A DNA stretch of 64,000 nt, from assembly GCA_013399015.1 (NCBI GenBank), contig VWZX01006715.1, positions 372,001-436,000 on the forward strand. The letters run 5' to 3'. The translations under genes and the position numbers were made by a program. The stretch is from Galbula dea (taxonomy: Eukaryota; Chordata; Aves; Piciformes; Galbulidae). The notes under the pieces were generated by a model, which did no database searches, was not told where the DNA came from, and was given only the letters and a program-made list of their open reading frames with translations. Each line of letters starts with the position of its first letter. The stretch's first letter is position 1. Positions 42,131-56,887 of the stretch are shown piece after piece.

Positions 42131-45100
42131 AAGTATATCCCTTAAGAAAATGCTATGGTTGCAAGCTCCTGATGATCTGTAGAAACCTTTCATTGCAGTT
42201 GTGTAACTTGGTATGCCACAGGGAGAATGGATTTAAGAAGTGTTGTTGAAGGAACTCAGAACTTGAAAGATTCCTGTCATATGAGAGGGAGAATAGTGGC
42301 TACAGTGGAAAAAGGCAAAATAGGTCAGGAAAAATGCCCCTGTGTTTCCACCACCACTACTGCATGCTGTACTGCACAGCTTCCTGTTGAAACACTAAAT
42401 ATATAGTACAAATTTCACTCAATCTCTTAGTGCTTTCCCTGTATTAGGATTGGGAGAGATTTGATAAGCAGAAGATATGTCTTCAAGGCAGTCCTGTAAT
42501 GAAAATAGCTCTTTAGAACTTTTGGGTTGTCATTTTTTCCTCTCTTTTTCTTTTCATTTGAAATACACAAGTGCCAGGAAAGCAAAGCAAAACAGCTGTT
42601 AGCAGGCTCTTTGTTTGTGAATTCTGTTTGTAGTCATTAAAAGAGAACAATCCTGCAAGCTTGATGGTTTTTTTCATATATTATGTAGGCTGCCACAGCT
42701 TTACTTTTTTTCTTTTCAATAAGATGTTGGTATCTCAGTCTCTTGGTTGGAGAACCAATTCCTAGATGATAGTCTGTTGTAAGCTATTTTATTGCTATCA
42801 ACTTTCTCCCTGCTGAAAATCCTTGCTGCTTCTCCAGCTCTTGGGAACTTTTGAAGGAGGAGCAGGATGATCATAATGTGCAATTGCTAGCAGAGGTAGC
42901 AGGATGAGACTTTCCTGTCAGCAGTAGGCTGCAGCTTCTTGAGGTTTCCAGTCCATAGAGTGTGGTTTAGTCATCCACAGTAAGAACTGATATTAATAAC
43001 TTGCATTTCTAGATCATTTGAAGCTCCTAATTAATACTAGTTTAGTTTCTCTATAATACCTGCATAGGTGAAATTTCTAACAGGTTTAGAGATAATGAAG
43101 CTCAGTAAGATAATGATTTTAGGAAAGCTTCAGAGAAGATCATCTGGGACATTCTGAATTGTTCCTTAGCTTGAACACTGCATAATGTCTGTTTTCTGTG
43201 TGTCTTCAAAGCAAATTGAAGTGATAGGCTTTGGTTAATTGCTCCATCTACACAGTTTGTCATCTTTCCATCTGTATCTGCAGAGGCTGGATGTACCTCT
43301 TCATGTGTACCTGACTAAGATACAGTTGTTTGTTCTTTCTGTAGTTATTTCTTAAGTACTTTCTCTTACATGTAAACTGGCTACTGTTTGTTTGCTGCCT
43401 GTCATCCCTAAGGAGCAGATGCCTAAACCTGTTGACATGGTGGTTATTTAGTCTCAAAAAAAGTTGAACCTCCATTTTGTGATTCCATCCCAAAATCAGG
43501 GTTTGTTCTGTATTTTCTGTCCCATTATCTATGAGATAATGTTGCATAAAAGTTGGCTACAATTCTTCCTTTCCCTTGCCCCCACACCATCTTTTTGTTG
43601 TGCTGCAGATGCCTCTGCTAGAAGCAGGAAGGGCTGCTGAGAGAGGAATCAGGGTATGCAGGGTGGACTCTTAGCTAAGTCCAATGAAAGCTGGAGTTGC
43701 ATGTTCTGCCTGGGATAACTTTATTGCTGGGGTTGGCAATTGTTGGCAGATCTGTAAAGAGAACTGTGGGAGTGTCTCTGGTGTCCTTCATTGCTGCCTC
43801 CACATATTGCAGCCATCCAGTAAATGTGCTGTTTGATCTCATGGAGCCTGAGTCCATGTGCCAAATATAGGCCTAGCATAATATTCCTGGCTACATTGTT
43901 CTGGCTGTGCTGGTTCATGTCTGCTGTTCCTGCTATCAGCCAGGGGTTCTTACCCTGATTTATGAATGGATGCAGGGAATTGTTATCTCCAGCCCATAAA
44001 TTCATTATAACTATTAAACTAAGCTGAAATTGAACCTGTTGACCTGGAAGTGAATGGCTCCATAACATTTCATTAATCCTTTGAGATGTTTAATTCTTGC
44101 TAATTTGATATTTCAGATAGGATCTTCTCTACAGATATAATGGCTTAATTAGTATACATTACATGATGTCTCTTCACACTACAGCATGTACAGTATTTAT
44201 CCACTAGAAAAGTAATTCAGTAGAGCTCAATTATAATGCATTGACTGGAGCATAAAAGTTGAAAAGGAGATGTGCAGTAGTCATTATATTTTAAGCATAA
44301 ACATTTTTCAAGAAAGCAGTCTTTCTCTTTGTTGATACTTACCACCTTCTAAGAATGATGTCCCTGAACCTTGTTTTACAGTTGATTAAAATACTTCCAT
44401 TTGAAATGGGATTCTGACAATACTGGATTGATTAGCAGAGCATAACCAACATTTGGTGGGACAGTAGTTGATAGAAATCTGATGTGTAACTTAATCACCT
44501 GCAGAATATCTTTAATAGAGTCTTTCATATTGTTGGAATTGGAGTTGGAGCTGCAGGGAACAGGCAAAGAGAAAGGTAATAAGTCTTTGGAATCTGGGCA
44601 TTTTGCTGCTGCCTTCCTGGGAAAAGTCAGTCAGATAGGAAGAAGCTCTGATAGCTCATCTTAGGAACAATTTATCAACTGGAAGTAAAGAGTTTGCTTG
44701 TGGCATATGCTATATGATCTGACCTGATTGCTTTTTCCTTCCACTTTCACTGGCATGTAGAGTCTCATGAGGAAGATGTTTGTTTATAGCTGTATCGAGG
44801 CATACTGTAGGCAGCCTTATGGTCAGCTGATCTTTTGTTTGTAAGGGCAAGTACACAGAGTATTTTCCAAAGTGATTTCCATCAAAATGATACAAGTTGG
44901 GTGTTTTCCTCTTCATGAGAGATGCCATGATCACAGCCCTCTGGTTTCTCTTAGGTTTTCATCATGCCTTTTCTGCACAATCCAATTTAGAAAATTCACC
45001 AGGTGCCACAGAATTAGAGTGAGTAAACCACATTTCAGCATCAACTTCAAGTGAAAAAAGAGTGTAAGGTTATCCATGCATAAGCAAAGGAAGCTACTGA

Positions 45101-46959
45101 AAGTGCAAAATGGTCTGAAAACTTGATAAATCTTATAGAAAGCTCTAAAGTTCTTGTGCAAGTTTTCTTGCAGGTTCTTTGTAGTCTCAAAAACCACTTT
45201 TGACCTTTTCAAATGGTAGTTGAGGTCAAGCCAAGGAGCCACAAAAAGCTGCAAGAATCTGCTGGGAAAGTGGTATTTCTTAACTACTTTGCTACCTGAT
45301 TTCTAGCATTTCTTGGGGAGTTTGGTGTTTGACCCAGCTGTCAAATGAAGTATTTTGCCCTAACTTTTGAAGGATGTTTTTTCACCTAGGTGTTGAAGTT
45401 GCTTTTCTTTTGTCAGATCAGTGTGTACAGAGTAGTCCCTGATTTTGTAGGTGACTCCTGCCCCAAACCAGATGCTTCCCTTCCTACCACTCTCTGCAAT
45501 CTAAGACATGAGTTAATTAAGTTAGTCTTTTTCCCTTCTAGCAACTTTGATCTATATTGTATATTTGGACTCTAGAGAATCAGAGCTCCTTATTCCTGCC
45601 TGGAATATGTTGTCATCAGGTTTATTCCATACGTGTACAGAATAAATACTGGAGTAAATGGTGAAGGAATAACATGGCAAAGCTGCAGCAGTGTGTTGTG
45701 TTAGCCACATGATGGCAGCTGGGCTGCTGAAGCTGGGCTGGAAGCTGAAGTATTGCAACACCTTCATTTTTAGTCTGGCTTTGGTAAATTATCAAGGTGA
45801 TTTTTCCCTTTTGGTGTTAATTGACTCATCCCAAGAGTAAATTCAAACTATTCATCCTTGTGAGCCAGTGAATCTCGTGGTTCTGTTGAAGTCTTTCAGT
45901 TCTTCTTTATCTGGATAGCAGATAACTTTACAGAAGCTGCTGTGTAGCAAGCCTTACTTTCCTTTAGCAGGAATGATGAGAGAGGAGTGACTGACTGAGA
46001 AGTTGTACATATAAACCTTAAGTATGCACCATTGGATTTACCCTTGTAGGAGCCAGTTTTGAGCCCCTATTGCAAATCTGGTGTGCTTTCCTCCTTGTGT
46101 AGGGAAACAGAGGAAGACAGGCCATTTATTTTGGTGCTGACATGCTTCTCTGTATCTAATGGTTAAAGTAGGTTCTGTACTCTAAGGAGATGAGATGTGC
46201 TTCCACCTGTGTTTCTGATATCCTAGGGCTTGGCTTTTTGTCTTCCTCTATAACCTGCTGGAGAACAGCAGGCTGCTGCATGAGGGAAAGTGAGCTGGGA
46301 GCTGAGGGTGGCCACAGTACTAGCTAATCATCTCACAGACAGGGTGAGCAGCACAGGGCTTGTGATGGAATTGGGTCCCCTTGACCAATGTCCAGTGATC
46401 ATCAGACAAATTCTACGTGGCAGGTCTGATCCAAAATCAGAGAGGGAGGCCAAGCCAGCATGTCAGGATCAGCAGGGGACAGGGCTGTCTGTGTACAGAC
46501 TGACCTCCAGCAAAGCTTGTCAAAGCCTGGGGGCTGAGATGAAACGGAGACCTGGGTGATGGATACCCACACAGAGGCTCCTGCTGAGCCTGGTCATGGC
46601 AGATTCAGGAATTTCAGGCCTGCTGGTGTATTTGGGCCCCAGTACAACCATGCTGGGATAGGAGAGCCTGTTTGACTGTATAATGTAGGAATGGTGAAGT
46701 AGCTAGCTAAGGAATGGAGACTCCAGCTTTCAATTTCCTATTACCATCTTCAAGGGTCACAGAGATTTGGAGTGTGTTAGTTTCTTTTCTGTGAAACAGA
46801 AATAATGAGAGAATAAATAAAAGGGTGGCAAAGATGTATCAGGATGGATATGTTTCTGAGGTGAGGAGACAGTGAAAATTTTAGGATCCACTGTTTTTAC
46901 TCTCTAGAATTCTGGAGGATAATGGAGAGGGGAAGAGAAAGTGGTTCCTTAACATTTTT

Positions 46960-47014
46960 ATGGGTTGGACTTGATGATCCTGAAGGTCCTTTCCAATCAT
47001 GATGATCTCTGATC
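46960..47014 (+). repeat. CR1 3'-end fragment
   Basis: TGGGTTGGACTTGATGATCC followed by AAGGTCCTTTCCAA is the conserved end of CR1. The ATTCTATG tail is decayed. Confidence 0.8.
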
Positions 47015-47998
47015 AGCCAGCCCTACCTTTTCAGGGTGGGGGGTTGGTGGGTGTGTGAAATGAGAAGACTCTGGTTTTGTTCTGTGGTCTCACTGCTTGA
47101 TGTTCTCTCTCTTTCCCAACTTTCCATCTGAGGTATTTCATGAACTAAAAGGGTGAAAGGAAATAATTGAGCTTGGTGTTTGGAGGAGCTGAGCATGTAT
47201 CAGCTGGATTTCAGAGACTGCAGGGTATGAAGAAGGTCTTCAAATTCTGAGCCTGGAGAAGGTTTCTATGTTATTTAAGTACTTTAATGGCAAATGATTC
47301 TCAAAGGAACTAGCACCTCAACTGGCACTGTGTTTGGTGGGATTTTGTCCACTTCTTGGCTATAACCTCAGCTCTCTCACCCTCCTATTTCTTTGATTAT
47401 ACAGATGAGGCTTTACACAAATTTTTTAGCCAATAAGCTAGAAGGAAACAAAGCCCTTGAGAAGCAACAGGGTCCAGTTTTCACTGTTGACAATGAGACA
47501 TCTATTCTGTTCACACTGAAATCCCCCTGGCAGAAGTCCCAGTGGTTAGATCTGCATTTCTCCCTCCTTAAAACAATATTTTTCCTTTTGTGCTTTATCC
47601 TCTGCTTCTCAGAATCAGCTGATTATGAGCTTCTGCACAGATGACATTTTATCTTCAGTAAGCAGGAAGGAGGCATGAATTAGGTCTTAGAAAAAATGTT
47701 CAATAATTAGCTATGGAGGAAGAAAAACATTCCCAAAAAAGTACACAGAAGGAATTGACCTACTTCATCTGCCTGGGCTGGAAAGTTCATCTGTAATGAT
47801 AGTGGTTAAATTAATTATGATGATTTGGTGACAAGGAAGCTAGTTTGTCCCTAGGTAATGTACATCATTTTTTAACCAAGATGAAGTAGCTGCACACTGC
47901 TGCTGCTGTGAGTCAGAATTGTAGATATTAGGTATTCCTCAAGACTTGTATACTGCACACTCATTCAGGGCATGATTCATGATGGCACTAACCCTTAA

Positions 47999-48245
47999 AC
48001 TGAGGGGCCCAGAACTGGACACAATATTCCAGATGCAGCCTCACCAGGGTAGAGTAAAGAGGAAGAAGAACCTCTCTTGACCTACTGACCACACCCCTTC
48101 TAATCCACCCCAGAATCCCATTGGCCTCCTGGCCACAAGAGCACACTGCTGGCTCATGGTCATCCTTCCATCCACCAGGACCCCCAGATCCCTTTCCCCT
48201 TCACTGCTCTCCAACAGCTCAACCCCCAACCTACACTGACACAGC
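47999..48245 (-). repeat. CR1 ORF2 internal fragment
   Basis: The complement encodes CQCRLGVELLESSEGERDLG, then VLVDGRMTMSQQCALVARRP, part of the reverse-transcriptase region. There is no 3' end. Confidence 0.88.
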
Positions 48246-49744
48246 TCTATGAACTGGAGAGGTTTGTGGGCATAGCTAACATAACACACATCCTACACAT
48301 GTCCCTGGATGCTATTAGAGCACTTCCATGGCTCTCTAGGGCCATAGTACTTAAATGTAGCCCAGCTTCTATTCCTTGTGGCTGTTTGGTTTCTCTTGTC
48401 ATTCTAGCAAACTGGTTTTAATACTGATTTTTGACATGCTGACCTCTCTATCTGTTGTGAGTATTGCAAGAGGGAAGATCCACTGACACAACTTTTCTGT
48501 GTGGTTATGGAAGTCATTGAGACCTATGGACTTCTTGATTTTTCTCTGTGAGCAGGTCCCAATCAATCTCAGGCTATCCCTGAAGAAATCTCCATCTCTT
48601 AACTTTGGACTTTCATTTTTATCATTTTAATATTTTATAGTGCCTGTGGGACATATATGTCAAGAGGCATCACATCTTGGAGGATGTTCCTTTATGGCTA
48701 TCATGAACTGATACATCTAGGACTTTAAGAAAGAAGACTTTGAAATTTGATGGGGATGACAATAAAATGAGCACAGCAGTCATTTGGACTTGGTGTCATT
48801 TTTATAGACTTTATACCTCCTGGTACTATGGGAACAAAACACATATATGTTAGCCTCTCCTGCAGGAGCCAGGAGCACAGCTCTTCCTCTCCAACACTAG
48901 ACCCAGCTGCTTTGTGACCTCTGTCTCCCTCTAAAGCTTCTTCCATCTAACCTTTTTTCTTATTGCCTGCTTTTCTACTTTAAATGTGGTTGCTTGTGAA
49001 AAATGTAAGGATAAATCCAGATAGCTACTCTAGCTACTACTCTTTTTATGCCTCTGTTTTAAAATAACAGGAAAACCTTTGACAGCTAAGAGCCTGGGAG
49101 AGAAGTGGCTTAACCCATGGAGTGTGGCAATGGCTGCAAGTAATGCATGGTATCTTGAACTCTTCCTGTAGAGACTTTCACCCCAGGTTCTGATACATCA
49201 ATGGCTCTTAAAGTGCAATCTATTAGCATGTTTCACTGTAAAAGTCTAATGAGTTGCAGTAATCCAGCCTGAGGTCAGAGATGAAAGGCTTGCTGTTGAA
49301 GCTGCTTATTGAACTTGATTCCCCTGTCTTTAGGAGGTCAGAAAACTCATCCACCAAGAGAATGACCTTTGCCAGGTCACAGAGACTGATGGGCAGCTTG
49401 GCCTGTGCAAATCTGAATTCTGAAACCAGTCTTGGGAGCAGGTGGGGTGCTTTCCTGTTTTGACTAAGACAAGGCTACTCTGTATCTTCCTTACTTTCAA
49501 AGGCTAACAGAGAAAGTCCTGCATCTTTGAGCAGAAAATTGCATTTTCAGATTAGTATGCTGAGGGGTTTGGCCTGCAGTACCTCACTGGACTCAATGAG
49601 ATCATGTTTTTATGTGTCTGCTCCAGTCCATCAGGCTGACCTAGTGAAAAGGTAATAGACAAAGTGCAACAAGGAAGCTGTCAATACCAAGACAATTTAA
49701 TCAGGATTTTTCCTTTTACAAAAATTACCTAAAGAGAGAATACT

Positions 49745-49800
49745 GGGGGGAAAAAAAACCCCAAACCACCAACAAAAAACCCACCCCTAAACCCAAAACA
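49745..49800. repeat. A/C-rich simple sequence
   Basis: G6A8C4 followed by CAAACCACCAAC-like and AACCCA-like units. Low complexity. Confidence 0.8.
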
Positions 49801-52800
49801 TCTTGGCAAGACTGCAGCTTCTTCAGGCTTCCTAAAGCTTTAGAGGTTCTGGTGCAAAGGTGCCTCATAAAGCTGTGTGTGATTTGTAGGAAGGAAAGAG
49901 GTTCAAAAAGAAAGGAAAAAGAAGAGGGAATTGATATCTGTATCTCTCATCCCCCACAAGTGGGCTTGGAAGACCCAAAACTAGTCACTAGGAAACTTAA
50001 CATCTTGCCAGAATTCTGTCCTTTAGTATAAACAACTTTTTAAAACCTCAGTACTGTGATTAATGTTGGCAGTAATACATGTGGCTTTGCACACTGTGTG
50101 TGGAACACAAAGGGGAAGCATCTGAGGTCCCTCCAAGTGGGAGGTTTGAGCTTTTTGCTCTTTCAAGGCCAGTTAGATTTTGGCCAAAGCTTTGTGGAAG
50201 AAGCAGAACCACCTTCTCCACCCCTCCTCTTCCCATTTCCTAGATGCTATGTGGTTGGGGTTCTGTTCTCTCTACTTCTTTTGATTTACACCGTCACACG
50301 GAGAAGTCAAAGCCTACCCTTTATTTATTGCAGCTAGCAAGAGTGTGCTGCAGACTTAATTCAGGATATGGACTCAAATCCTTCCCTGGAGCAGAGTGTA
50401 GTACTTTGTCATTTGCACCCACTTGGAAGCTCAGTGCTTCAGAGTTCCTGTAAAGAAGAATAAATTCAAGGCAAATTTTGAATTACATGTGTAGTTTGAA
50501 TGAATACATTGGAATCAGAGTAGCACACAGGAAGATGAATCTATCCATCATGGGCATTTAGTGTAAAGCCTCTATTTGCTTTTCTTTACTATCCACATAG
50601 ATTTGATCAACATAGCAGTTCTGTCATTTGCTAAATACATGGGCTCTGCTCTCCAGGACACCAGCTCATCAGTTACCAAGTGAGCAGCCTGTCATAGTGC
50701 CTGCACAGGTCATTTGTAACTGTCACATACCCAGAGATCAGAATCTTCCCAGAGTCCAGTCCTTTGATGGCTTGGAAATAGGTTATCTGGACCTGATAAC
50801 AGGCCTTGCTGGTTAGGAGGGAGGCTGTGGGACCTGAAACCTAGACATAGAATTGGAAAGTTTGGGTCTCTTCAAGTTAGATGGCAGGTACCAGCCTGTA
50901 GCACACAGTAGCTTGAATGGTTATATTCATTTTCTGCTGATGTCTGAGAACACAGGTGGTCACTTCAGCTCAGTTTGTGGAATTCTCTCTCTTGACTGGT
51001 TGTCTGCTGTATTCCTTGAGAGGAGCTGCAGGAAAGCATGAAAATCATGTTACAAACTTGTTCAGCTATGCACAACAACCAAGTGCTAAGAAAGCTGCAC
51101 TACCTCAACTGACCCCATGCCCTAACTCCAGATTTTTTTATCAAGCTCTTTCAGATGCCAAAAAACTGTGGGAGTTACAGTGTGCAGTTTGTTGTTGTTC
51201 CTTGGGTTTTTTTTTTGTTTTGTGCTTTTCTTCCAGATTCCTGCTCTCTGGAATTTACAACCTTTCCTGAGTCTGGCTGTCTGTGCCTTCAGCTGCATTG
51301 TTTTCCAGTCCTTAGTAAGGTTCTTAAATATGGTCAGGATGATAATTTGCAACCAGAACAGATTTGGAGTCTGTTTGTTTATTTGGTTTTGGTTTTTTGG
51401 TGTGTTTTTTTCCTCATCCCCACAGTTCAGTGCTTTCAGCTCCTGCTGTTTTTCCTTGTACTTTTTTCATCTTAGTTCTCTGCAGAGTCAAGGAGTTTCC
51501 TGATGATGATGCTGGACAGCAAACACAGTTTGAATGTTATTTTACTCTCCTGTATCCTAAAAACTGCTCTAATAACATACATCATCTTTGATCCCTCATC
51601 CAGACTAATTGAGATCTGTGTTGTTTTCAGTCTTTTTAAGATTATTATTTTTTAGTCAATGAGTAGCTAATACCTTCAACAGAGCAGGAACTGTACAGTG
51701 GCTGCATGTAGTTCTAAGCCAAAATTTCCCAGGGGTTTTGTAGTAAGGCCAATTGTCATAGATTAAGTGCTCTTTAAAGACATGTTGAAATACTTCTTGT
51801 TCTTTACATTACAGATTCCTTCAGCACTGTTAACATTATAGGCCTTATGAACTATAATCCTTCTTTGGGAGCTTCTGCTTTCTGTCTCTGCAGTAATGCA
51901 TCTCAATAAAGAACTAGGGTGACCTAAGTAATTTCCATTGTCTATCTCTCCACCCCATCCTTTCATCACTAGCAAGTAGAAGGGAAAGTTTAGTGTCCCT
52001 TCCTGATAAATCTTAGATTCTTCTTCAAACAATGCTAATACAAGATTTTTGTGTCATGTAGACCTCTTGCTGATTAATTCATTTAAAGTTTGTGATCATC
52101 TGGGAAATTGGTATCTACTTGTGGTTTTGTTCTTATGAAATATATGAAAAAGGGGAGCTATGGGTGCACTGCAGTGAGAGGATGACTCTGGGCCTACCTG
52201 GAACTTTTGCCTAGCCAGACTTGGAGACCTTAAGATGTCTGGTGAACTGTCCATAACATCACCTCCAGCATAGCTGTCAAGAAGCCAAGTTTTTCATGTA
52301 TTTCTGGTGCTGTTGCTCAGAACAGCTGCAGCATGTGCTTCAGGAATACATCACTGCTGTTAATGCTAAGCAGCACAAGAACATGCTTTTCTGTACTAGG
52401 ATCCCAGCAAGCCTAGTAGAGATCCAGATGAAACCTCCTGTTTCCAAGGGAGACCTTGTCACAGCCCAACAGATCTCACTAATGCAAGACTATTTCTGGG
52501 AATCAGACTGATAGTTCTTATTCTCTCTTTTGTACCATTACACCTAGATAGCTCCCCTAAGGACTAATAGTAGCTTTTTGCTCTTTCACATCTTTCAAAT
52601 GCTTGATGATGACACTGCATTTTCATTTCCCCCTCCCTACCCTGATAGCCTCCATTCAGACTGGATCCACACATTTCCATATCATTTATACTTTCACATT
52701 TTAGTTTCCAGTGAGTTTGTCAACATCTTTCTTTGACTATACTACAAGGCTCATAATTGTGTGATTCTCTCTCAGTTGTTTCAGTGACATTTCCCACTTA

Positions 52801-55800
52801 GGAAGGAAATGCCAGACTTCCACAGTGTCTTTGCTTTTCACAGCTTAGGTCAAACCCTGCCTGAACACCAACAGACTTTCCTGCATGTTAATTTTAGTTA
52901 ATAGCTATTCAGTAAAACAATGCATCCAGCTCAAGATATATGGCACAAATTAAGCTGAACACCCAAACAAATTGAGCAACAGAGCCTGGCCTCAGTGGGC
53001 TCTTTAAGTCCAGTGTAACATCCATTTACATTGTTTTATTTCTCTCTCAAACTGAAACTTGCTCCCTGTGGGGTTACATTGAGTTAGTTTCATTCTCACA
53101 TTGTACTAGTGCTATGATAGCCTTGCATTTAAATAGTCTCATTTCATTTTGATATCATGATGTCATCTCCACAGAGGGGTGCTGAGGCTGTCTGGAGAAT
53201 TTACTGGTAAGGCCAAAGCAGAGCCAAGCAGCACTACCCAAGCTAGCCAGTTGGCTAGATGCATTGCTGTACTGCACAGTAGGCTCAGCTTCAATTTCTG
53301 AGCCCAGTCTTGTTCTCTGGGCTGATAATGCAATGTATGTTTATATCCTTTGAGCCCAGTTCACTCTGTCACTGACAGGAAGCATAGGTGTATGGGAAAT
53401 AAGGTCTCTAGGAAAGCTAATAGTTTTGATCATGTACAGGTCAGCAGTGGCTGGGAAAGGACACAGGCAGGGCTGGTTCTCTTACAGCAGTGTTTCTCCA
53501 TGGGTGTAGCCAGTGGAGAATTTTCTGTGGTGAACAGTGATTATCAGATTGCATTTGGGTGGCAAAGAAGGGTGAGTCTGTTTCCCAGGAGCCATGGAAT
53601 ATGGGTGACTCTAACCTACCACCTGGCTGTTCTGGAGCCAAGAACAACTAGACATTAATGAGCAGATGCCCAGAGTCCTCTGAGAAACGTGTACGCAGCT
53701 ACTGCAGTGCCCCAAGTACCCTGAATACCATGGTAACGCAAAGCACTTCCAACTCGAAATGTCAACATCCTAATGGCAATCCCTGTACATCTGTCTGCAG
53801 TCTGCACTTCATAAACAACTCACAAGTTGTGTTCTGCCACAGAAGGATTTGTGCTAGACCACCCTCTCAGCAGGAGCCACTGGGGATCCAAGTTTCCACC
53901 GTTAATGGAGACGTCTCCTAGGCCAAGAGGCACCTCTGGGACTCTTCCCCCACACCCTCAGCTCCAGTAAGCATCTTGTCTTTGTGGCAGCAGCAGAGCT
54001 GGTACTTTAGGTCAAGGAGATTTTTATTCGTAGAGCTGCCATTAAATCTGTCTAAGAGAGTCCTGCAGTATTTATGGTAAGATTAGCTACGTGAGTGCAT
54101 CCAAAGCAAAGAAAGAGAGTCTCCCTTCTTGGTGGAACGTTTGCTTGGGAGGGAACAGCTAGCTTTAATGTCCTTTGCTTTCCCTGCTGCTGTAAGATTT
54201 CCAGGGATGAATTCAATCAGGCTGTTTGACTCTAAAGGTGAAGGCTTTGTGGTTAGTCTTTTTCTTTTAATTATTTTGCTTAAAAAGAAATGAGTTCTGA
54301 AGCTTTTGAGCTTGAGGGTTAGTGGTTTGGTTTTAATTCTTTACAAAAGCAGTGAGAATACTTAGTGTGAACCTACAAAAGCAATTCTGTGAAGCTGCTG
54401 GGTTTAGGCATTTCTAGAATGATGCAAGAATAAACCCATTTGTTAGAGCTACCTCTGGGATCCAGTGCCTATATACATTTGTCAAAGGACGTGATATTGA
54501 ATGCTTCATTTTCCAAACACTAGGCCAAGATAAATTATATCTGGGTGTTGAGCCTTCCTGATATAAATCAGTGGCATATCAATAATAGGATTCAGCCTCC
54601 CTCTGAAATTTTAAAGTAAATGTGCTAGGATCCCTGTGGGAAATAGTAGGCTTCATTTCATGGACTTCTGCAAGGAGTATTGTCAGTGGAGCTTGCTTTT
54701 TATTCTGACCCATAGACTAATGGGAACAGAAGTGTAAAAAAGCACAAACTAAAAGGGGTTGGGATGATGCTTTGGAGCAAGTCTCTCTGACTGATAACAG
54801 GAGTGAGTGCATTTGGAAGCCCCTGCAAAACTGATGCAAGTTCTTTAAGGTTAGAGATGAAGAAATGAATGCTGTTTAAAGGTCAGATGAGACTTGGAAG
54901 TTAACCTGAAAGGAGAAGGAAGACAAACAATATATGGAACTAGTCTTTGACTCGAGAGGCCTGGGGCCAAGTCTTCTCTGAGGTCTTAACAGTTTGGTGG
55001 TTTGATTCCAAGCTTCACTTTTCACATCAGACACAAGTGCAATTCTGAAATCTATTTGTTATGGTTGCCATTTTATATTGATTTTAAAGTACTTTTGCTC
55101 ACTTATTGGGTCCTCAGTAATACTTTCATGGACTGTCTTTCAAGGCTGACTTTTCACTTATGCTTTCCAAAGACTTCTCTGTTCATTTGCTGTGGCATTC
55201 ATATTCATCACAATCTGGAAACTTGGAGCTTTATGTCCTATGGCTTTGAAATCATGATTCTCTTTATAGACAGAATACTGAATCTGCTCTTTTCCACTTG
55301 GAATTTGAAAGCAAATTCTATAGTGGCTGATATTCTCCTAGGGCTTTAAACCTCAATGCACAAGTACCAGGTGCTTACTCAGATACTGAAGATGCAGAGA
55401 AGAGTTAGGTTCATCTCCCCCTTTGTGTGTGCTGCACATTAGCAGTAGGGACACTGTTCCTCCACTGGCTTCTACTGCAATGAGACACCATGCAAAAATG
55501 TGATAAACATGTCAAAAAGGGAGAAAAGGGAATAAATGAAAGGTGGCAGGGGTGAGGTAGTGAGGATAAAAAAAGAAGAAACAATCAAGTTGAAACAAAA
55601 GAAGTGGAGAATTCCAGCAAAGATTGAAAACGTGGCAGGTTAACATGTGTGTTGCAGGACAAACCACCCAGTAACATGAACAGCAAAATAACAGAACCTT
55701 CTGAACCCATGTCCTGGGTTCTCTTTTTCTCCTTTAGAGACTATCAGAGACATAGATCTGCTTTTGTACCCTTTAACTCCAAAGAGTGGAAGAATAAATA

Positions 55801-56887
55801 GTTCAGAGGCCAGGGACTATGCCCAAGAGTCCCAGGCTAATTTCATTGCTTTGTCACAGCCTTCCTGTATAACCCAGGAAAATGAATTCCTTTAGTTATG
55901 CTCCAGCCCAGCAGTTGCTGCTTTACCTCCAAAGAATGTGAAAATCCCTGTGTTCCAAACTGCAGAGCTGATTGATGTGGCTGAGAACTGAAGTGTGTTT
56001 GGTGGTAGCATTGTATCAGTCCCTTGCTAGTTGCTTACAACTTTTTGTGCTTGTTAGCAAAACGAGGGAAGGTGAGAGTATTTTGGAAGGAAGATGCTGA
56101 GACATTTCAATGTGAAATGCTGTCATTGTCACTACAGGAACTTCCTCTCTGAACTCATACTTGAGAAGGGTTTGTTTTTCAACTCATCTGCTCCATGCAG
56201 ATACTCAGAGTGGACTCACTGATTCCTAAAGGCTGCATTTCACTGTAAATTAATATTTTACCTGTAGCTGTCTGCCATCTAATGGGAATTAATGGTAGCC
56301 CTCAGTGACTCTGCTTCTATTTATAGTCTCCAGGGTTTAGTGGTTTATAGGATTATAGAGTCAAATTCAACTAAGCAGAGTGAGAAATCATACTTTTACT
56401 AATACTGAGTAATGTTTATGCACCTGCATGTTTCTACTTCTTTTACAGTAAACACTGTTTTATTCATGCTTATTATAATATTTTCCTGGGTAGTAATTCA
56501 TTCAGTGCAAGGCATCTCCCTTTTCTTTTGCATTTAATTACACTTGTTTACTGATGGCAAATACTTCCATAGATGAAAGTAGATAAAAGGAATTGAGGAA
56601 TCAGTCATGGAAAATAGAAAAAAAAAATGTATATTAGCAACAATCTGCTGGTTTTTAAAAAGTGGGGCAAGCAAGAAGCTGATACTTTCTGGTTACACTT
56701 ACTACTATTACTGTACAAGAGTGAAGTATAGTAAACAGAACTTTGCCCCCAAAACTTTATATAAAGAATAGACCCATTAGGTTAGCTGAGAGGAGATGAG
56801 GCTGGGAGAGGAAAGGCTAATTTGCCTTGCAAGAGTCAATGCTAGCCAAAATGAATTCATCTAAGGGACCAGATGTAGCATTTGTGT

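Larger units (their letters stand above)
39331..56887. other. Gene-poor region after OMA1
   Basis: About 17.5 kb without recognised coding sequence. It contains CR1 pieces (listed separately), an A/T-dominated stretch at 41995-42130 and an A/C-rich simple stretch at 49745-49800. Human synteny places the large-intron gene DAB1 to the right, so parts may be its 5' introns, but no DAB1 coding exon was seen. Confidence 0.55.

Noticed and set aside
46290..46559. 89-codon frame at 46.3 kb
   Set aside because: No family resemblance, and the composition is like neighbouring non-coding DNA. Possibly an unrecognised repeat.
52296..52511. 71-codon frame at 52.3 kb as a gene
   Set aside because: No recognised motif, no splice or promoter context, and length is within chance expectation.
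55002..55349. 115-codon frame at 55.0 kb
   Set aside because: Hydrophobic, AT-rich translation without any recognisable domain or gene structure.
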